Positions 31,205 through 35,402 of a stretch of DNA of 35,402 bases are shown piece after piece. Numbering within the stretch: position 1 is the first letter of the stretch; every line of letters starts with the position of its first letter. This DNA is from Diplodia intermedia (lineage: Eukaryota > Ascomycota > Dothideomycetes > Botryosphaeriales > Botryosphaeriaceae): positions 1-35,402 of the forward strand of contig JAKEKT010000169.1 in NCBI GenBank assembly GCA_021495925.1, read 5' to 3'. Both the position numbers and the translations under genes were made by a program. The notes beneath the pieces were generated by a model. That model searched no databases, was not told the origin of the DNA, and saw only the letters and a program-made list of their open reading frames with translations.

Positions 31205-32387
31205 ATGAGCGTATCTTTCTCAAGCGCTGCGCGCCGCTGCCGGCAACCTCGACGGCTCGGGCCTCGCGTGTCGTCTCGGGCCGTCAGCCAGAAGACATAC
31301 ACGCTGAACACGGGCGCCCAGATGCCCGCCATTGGCTTCGGCACGTTCCAAGACAACGACAAACAGGAAAGCGCCGTTTACCACGCGCTCAACGCCGGCT
31401 TCCGGCACATCGACACGGCCTACGCGTAAACCATGCCCGATCCAAAACCGGCCCGGTAGGCACTGCTGACGCATCCTCTCGCACAGCTTCCACACCGAAC
31501 CGGCCGTCCGGAACGCGATGCGCAAGGCCGGGGTGCGTCGAGAAGACGTGTTCTTGACGACCAAGCTGTGGTGCACTTGCTTCCGCCCCGACGATGTCGA
31601 GACCGCCCTCGACCGCTCCCTCAGGCTCCTCGGCACCGATTATATCGACCTCTTCCTCATGCACTACCCCTGCGCCTGGAAGCGTGGCACCAAAATCTTC
31701 CCGACGGATAAGAAGTCCGGCTCCAGGAGAATGGGAGACACGAAGTACATTGACACGTGGAAGACAATGGAGACGTTGAGCAAGGACAAGGTGCGCGCAA
31801 TCGGCGTTTCGAACTTCAGCCGGGGCGAAGTGCAGACGCTGCTTGACGAAGGCTCCGTGGTAGGTGATGCTGCTGTATACCCTACCATTTTTTCTATCCG
31901 CTTTTCTAACGGGCGAACTCGTTTTTTGCCTCCGCAGGTGCCCGCCGTGCACCAGATGGAACTGCATCCATACCTGCAGCAAACATCCTTCGCCGACTGG
32001 CACCGCGCGCAGGGCATCCACGTGACGCAGTTCAGCCCGCTCGGCAACACGAACCCCTTCTACCGCAGCATCTGGTGGGCGACGGGCAAGGCCGCCGGCG
32101 CCCGCCTCATCGACGACCCCGTCCTCGTCGACGTGGGCCGGAAGCACGGCAAGTCGGCGGCGCAGGTCGCGCTCGCGTGGGGGCTCGCCAACGGCCGCTC
32201 CGTGCTGTCCAAGAGCGTCGACGACGCGCGCATCCGGGAGAATCTCGACAGCGACTTCGCGCTGGACGACGAGGATGTGGCGAGGATCGCGGCGCTGGAT
32301 CGCGCGCTGAGGTTTAATGACCCGAGTGCGACTTTTGGGTGGAATCTGTACAGCGATCTGGAGGGCGCTTGGGCGAATGCTGTGTAG
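31205..32387 (+). CDS. Aldo-keto reductase with Phe at the catalytic Tyr position
   Basis: NAD(P)H-dependent carbonyl reductase fold, 347 residues, three exons: 31205-31425, 31487-31859, 31938-32387. Motifs: GFGTFQDND, HIDTAY (Asp70), LTTKLW (Lys100), LFLMHYP (His133), GVSNFS, HQMELHPYLQQ and a C-terminal VLSKS in place of the common IPKS. In AKRs the general acid Tyr lies five residues after the Asp (DTAxxY); here that position is Phe75, the first full codon after intron 1, with a Tyr two residues earlier (73). Activity may be altered. Intron 2 (31860-31937, 78 bp) has good GT-AG ends but is a multiple of three and stop-free, so retention would add 26 residues. Residues 1-30 (Arg/Ser-rich) resemble a mitochondrial presequence. 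The pairing with the SDR suggests related sugar or carbonyl substrates. Confidence 0.88.
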
Positions 32388-32681
32388 GCGTGGGTGGGTC
32401 TGTTAATGTCGTTCGACGAAAACCGCCATGCAGTGACGTCGTCTCGAGGGCACGCCACCCCCGCGCCGATCCTCGGGTCAAAGCCGCCCGAGCATCGCCC
32501 TCGTGCCGATGTCAGTAAGAAATTTGGCTTGTCTTTTGTCCCTCAGAAAGTGAGTCGAAGTCACTTATGGGTAATGGCGACTTGTACGGGGAAGGAGATG
32601 ACGCTGTCAAAATCGGTATTCAACTTTATGTTATATGCTCCATTTATGAACATTGAAAATCAATCAATACAAGGTTGTGAT
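32388..32681. other. Convergent intergenic region
   Basis: About 290 bases between the AKR stop and the stop of the minus-strand membrane protein gene. It presumably holds both polyadenylation sites. Nothing else is seen. Confidence 0.6.
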
Positions 32682-34008
32682 TCACTCTATAGTCCTAACC
32701 CCTTCCGCCCTTAATTCTGTGTTCTCGGGGACCTTGTAAAGAATGCCATCCTTCGCTTTCGCCAGAAGCTTTTCCAGCTCGGAGTTCGGGAGCAGCTGAG
32801 CATCTTCTCCCAATTCGAGCCGGATAGCCCTTGAAAGATCAAGTACGGCACGATAGAGTCCGAGGTGCCTTCCACGCCTTGCCAGTTGACCCTTTCTTCT
32901 CGTTTCCACATGCATTGCGGTCAAGATTGCCGCCCAAATATACGTCAGGATGATGATGATGAACAAAAGGAGGTAAGAGAAGCCCCACTTGTATTTATTG
33001 GAACTTGGCCGACAGTATCCTCCCTCTTCTAGGTACTGGTTCGAATAATGAGTGCCGTTCAGGTCATAGCCTTCATTCCGAGTAATCGTCAGCGGTGGCG
33101 CATTCAGTGATGTGTCGCCGAATTTGCTTGATCCGCCCGTAAAAGTATTATTGTCTAGTAACACGCTGTCTGCAAAGAGGTCAGCTTTGACGCAATTGCT
33201 TTATATGCCTGCACTTACACTGCGTAGTTCGGTTGAAAAAGTCAGAGTCAGCCGTTATGCATGCATTCGAGTGTAGCTCCGGTATCCTGTCGCCGTCTTT
33301 GATGATAAAGGAGCAAGGTTGGAAATCACCAGGCCATAGTACCGTCGTACGTTCGTCGCCGAGTAGCGGTACCACAGCATCCTGCAAAGTAGTATATCCC
33401 GTGGCAGCGCTAGCCAAAGTTGGAAACGAAACGATGTAGAGGCTCGTGAGTAGCAGCCCGGACGTGACTAGTATGATCCGCAGATTGCGATTCGCTTTCG
33501 GTCGTTGGCAAAGGTCCTTGGAGATCTGAGTCATGGTGGAGACCGACACGGTGTCGAACGCAACTGCAGCGTAGTACGCGTATGTTGCGGATTGAGTCTC
33601 CATGGAGTAAAGTAGGACGTCGGTAAATACAGGATACGCGATAAGGCCGAGGAGGAGCTGGCCTCCGCGACCGACGATCAAGTCGAAGGCGATGTCGATT
33701 CCCTTCGCTACTGCAAAATCAAATGAACCGAAGCCCAGGGAGATGGCGAAGATGGTCCGTGGATCCCACGGACTGGTTATCGTGGAGACTCTGAAATTTC
33801 CGTCCATGCAGGTCTTGAAGCCGACAGCCGAGAGATTTGGAAGCACACCAATGATGATGGGAAGACCTAAACATAGACAAGAGAGAAGGGCGACTGTAAT
33901 TCCCTGAGCCTGAGCGTATAAGAAGTCGCGGAAGTTTTGTGGCGATAATTCATCCTCGTCCTGAAGACTCTGCTCCTCGTCCACGTTCCGAAGTGGGATT
34001 TGATCCAT
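32682..34008 (-). CDS. Fungal polytopic membrane protein of unknown function
   Basis: 425 residues from two exons (34008-33219 and 33169-32682); the 49-bp intron has GTAAGT and TTTGCAG ends and joins CAGT|AC to give FNRTTQYSVLLDNN. Hydrophobic helices are at about 35-58, 85-103, 116-134 and 176-200, and a strong one at about 327-348 just before a basic cytosolic tail. The motif KGIDIAFDLIVGRGGQLLLGLIAYPVF (about 102-128) and the following Met-Glu-x-x-x-x-x-Tyr segment are typical of a widespread fungal family of unknown role, often annotated simply as integral membrane protein. The segment between helices 4 and 5 has Cys residues and sequons, so it probably faces outward. The first ATG of the frame (34008) is used; the open frame upstream begins without an ATG. 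No enzymatic motif seen. Confidence 0.85.
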
Positions 34009-35290
34009 ACTTGTGAACCTGTCAAGTAGAGAGAATCGCGGATACTCTTTGAACAAAGCAAATGTCCTTCAAGTAGTAGTTCCAAGAGCGACTCTTCGCT
34101 TAGATAAACAAGGCAGACTCCCGGGCGGTATGGTCACCACTCGTGTGTTCAGAGGAACCTCCAACGATCGGGCCAATTGAAACCTAAGATAGGATGGGGC
34201 GACTACTTAATGTAGGGAACTACTTTAGTGTGGCTGAGCGTGTATGACCTATTTTTAATACCAAGGTTGTTGGCCCCCACCGAGCATCCAATCAGAAAAA
34301 AATGCCAATGCTTATCACGGAGCCAATGTCCCACTGCGGTAATGCGTATCTAGGTATCTTGAATCAGGCCAGGCGATCCTGAGTGCCTTGATGGCTGTGT
34401 AATGACGTAATACCCGAGTCCTACTTGCAATGCCCTGAAACAGTATACCGATGGCACTCAACACAACATGTCTCCATTGCGTGATCCAAATAACGCTTTT
34501 CGAACTCAATCTCGCACTTTCTTAAGTGCAAAGCCGACCACCATCACTACTGCGGCCGAACATATTCTCGAAATGTGTGGGAAGATCGCTCTCGGGTGTC
34601 AGCTTACGCCTTGGCTCATGGGAACGGCCATGAGGCTGAAAACAGGGACATGTTCGGCGCTGACAGAGGCGTTTGGCGGCCCACCCCGCAGCAAATTCCA
34701 CTGGTTAACATGTTTGGAAAAAAAAAAAAACCCCCCATGAAGGAGCTTGCTCTGGACTGGCCGGTGTCCGCCAATCAAATTTTTGGCGTTGCCCGTCTCT
34801 CACCCTGCTGATCAGGCCGGGAAAAAATGACGCAGCGGGGGGCACGGGCATGGTGGTTTTCTCAGCTTCTTTCTCAGCTTCTGTTTCGTGTCATCGTTGG
34901 GCAGCCGACTTCTGGCGTCGGTGAGCCAAGGCAGCATCCGCGAAGTCGCGGTATGCCTGAAAGAGATCACGCGGGTCCCGAGGAGGTGGACCCGGGTGTG
35001 AAGCGCGTCAAGTGGGGGGTTGTTCGGAGCGAGGCGTCTGAAGAGATGGGCGCGCACGCGGCATTGTGCTTTCTCGAGTAGGGCGGTTCGGAGGCCGGAG
35101 GTTGGTGTGCAATACAAATAGACACAAGACACAGAACACGAAACACTATAGCATCAATAGTATATTTTGCTTCGTCGCCCGACCTGCACCGTCTATCAAA
35201 AACCCCGCGGGGAGACCATCCCCTCAGGAACCAGCCCATCAGCCATATCATCAACAAACAAAAAGAATCTTTCCCCGCTAAAACGCCGAA
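34009..35290. other. Intergenic region with A13C6 homopolymer tract
   Basis: Almost 1.3 kb. Short frames on both strands have no recognisable family. A run of 13 A followed by 6 C lies at 34718-34736, which is prone to sequencing and replication slippage. The last 200 bases before 35291 are CA- and pyrimidine-rich, like a fungal promoter and leader. No RNA gene is seen. Confidence 0.5.
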
Positions 35291-35402
35291 ATGCGCCACC
35301 AGCCCATCTTCAAGCCGTCGTCGCCGTCACCGTCTCAACACCCCGACCTCCGGCGGAGGCAACGAACGAACGACGATGGCAGCGACGAACCTTGTATGGA
35401 TG
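35291..35402 (+). CDS. Possible 5' end of a gene cut by the window edge
   Basis: An ATG at 35291 (context CGAAATGCG) opens a frame that is still open at the window end: MRHQPIFKPSSPSPSQHPDL, then an Arg-rich and an acidic stretch (37 codons). The preceding sequence is CA-rich and leader-like. Composition suggests the disordered start of a larger fungal protein. With so few codons this is a weak call and no function can be given. Confidence 0.35.
   Translation, partial: MRHQPIFKPSSPSPSQHPDLRRRQRTNDDGSDEPCMD

Noticed and set aside
9825..32387. Secondary-metabolite gene cluster
   Set aside because: Although P450, SDR, AKR and hydrolase genes are present, there is no polyketide, peptide or terpene synthase and no pathway regulator, and the P450 is dead.
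34468..34811. Small plus-strand frames around the A13C6 tract
   Set aside because: Short, no family similarity, run across a homopolymer, weak starts.

Overview
This is the left end of a chromosome from a filamentous ascomycete (Pezizomycotina). Three things support that: 19 exact copies of the telomeric repeat (read here as TAACCC, so TTAGGG runs outward), several protein families largely confined to these fungi (DUF3176, DUF3433, fungal polytopic membrane proteins), and short introns of 47 to 78 bp with fungal splice sites. The next 6.7 kb carries the signature of repeat-induced point mutation (RIP). CpA and TpG are almost absent, TpA is very abundant, CpG is kept, and no long reading frame survives in any frame. 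I cannot name species or class.

Layout. 1-114 telomere. 115-about 6784 RIP-degraded AT-rich DNA with a 121-bp tandem repeat (3645-4079), a second interlocked minisatellite (about 4205-4875), a recurrent palindromic motif and a hairpin. 6788-9520 is a transition zone with two dead genes: a sulfatase whose 5' end lies inside the RIP tract and a truncated cytochrome P450. From 9825 on the DNA is GC-balanced and gene-bearing: D-2-hydroxyacid dehydrogenase (-), secreted type-B carboxylesterase (+, 5 exons), a four-helix membrane protein with a large glycosylated ectodomain (+), an ankyrin-repeat protein (-), a broken DUF3176 membrane protein (+), a bacterial-type (Rhizobium etli-like) L-asparaginase (+), a 1322-residue DUF3433 membrane protein (-), a short-chain dehydrogenase (+), an aldo-keto reductase (+), another polytopic membrane protein (-), and possibly the first codons of a gene running off the right edge.

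How it fits together. This is a typical subtelomeric accessory compartment with decay strongest near the telomere. The enzymes (sulfatase relic, P450 relic, hydroxyacid dehydrogenase, esterase, asparaginase, SDR, AKR) are single catabolic or redox functions and do not form an evident biosynthetic cluster, since no backbone synthase or pathway regulator is present. The SDR and AKR are adjacent, co-oriented and both carry Arg/Ser-rich N-terminal extensions, so they may act on related carbonyl or polyol substrates. Four of the eleven substantial loci past the RIP zone encode large fungal membrane proteins of unknown function. The most checkable oddities are the RIP front cutting into the sulfatase, the AKR with Phe at the usual catalytic Tyr position, and the asparaginase of bacterial type. 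I found no clear new multi-gene system. The exon structures are my own inference from splice motifs, phase and family fit.
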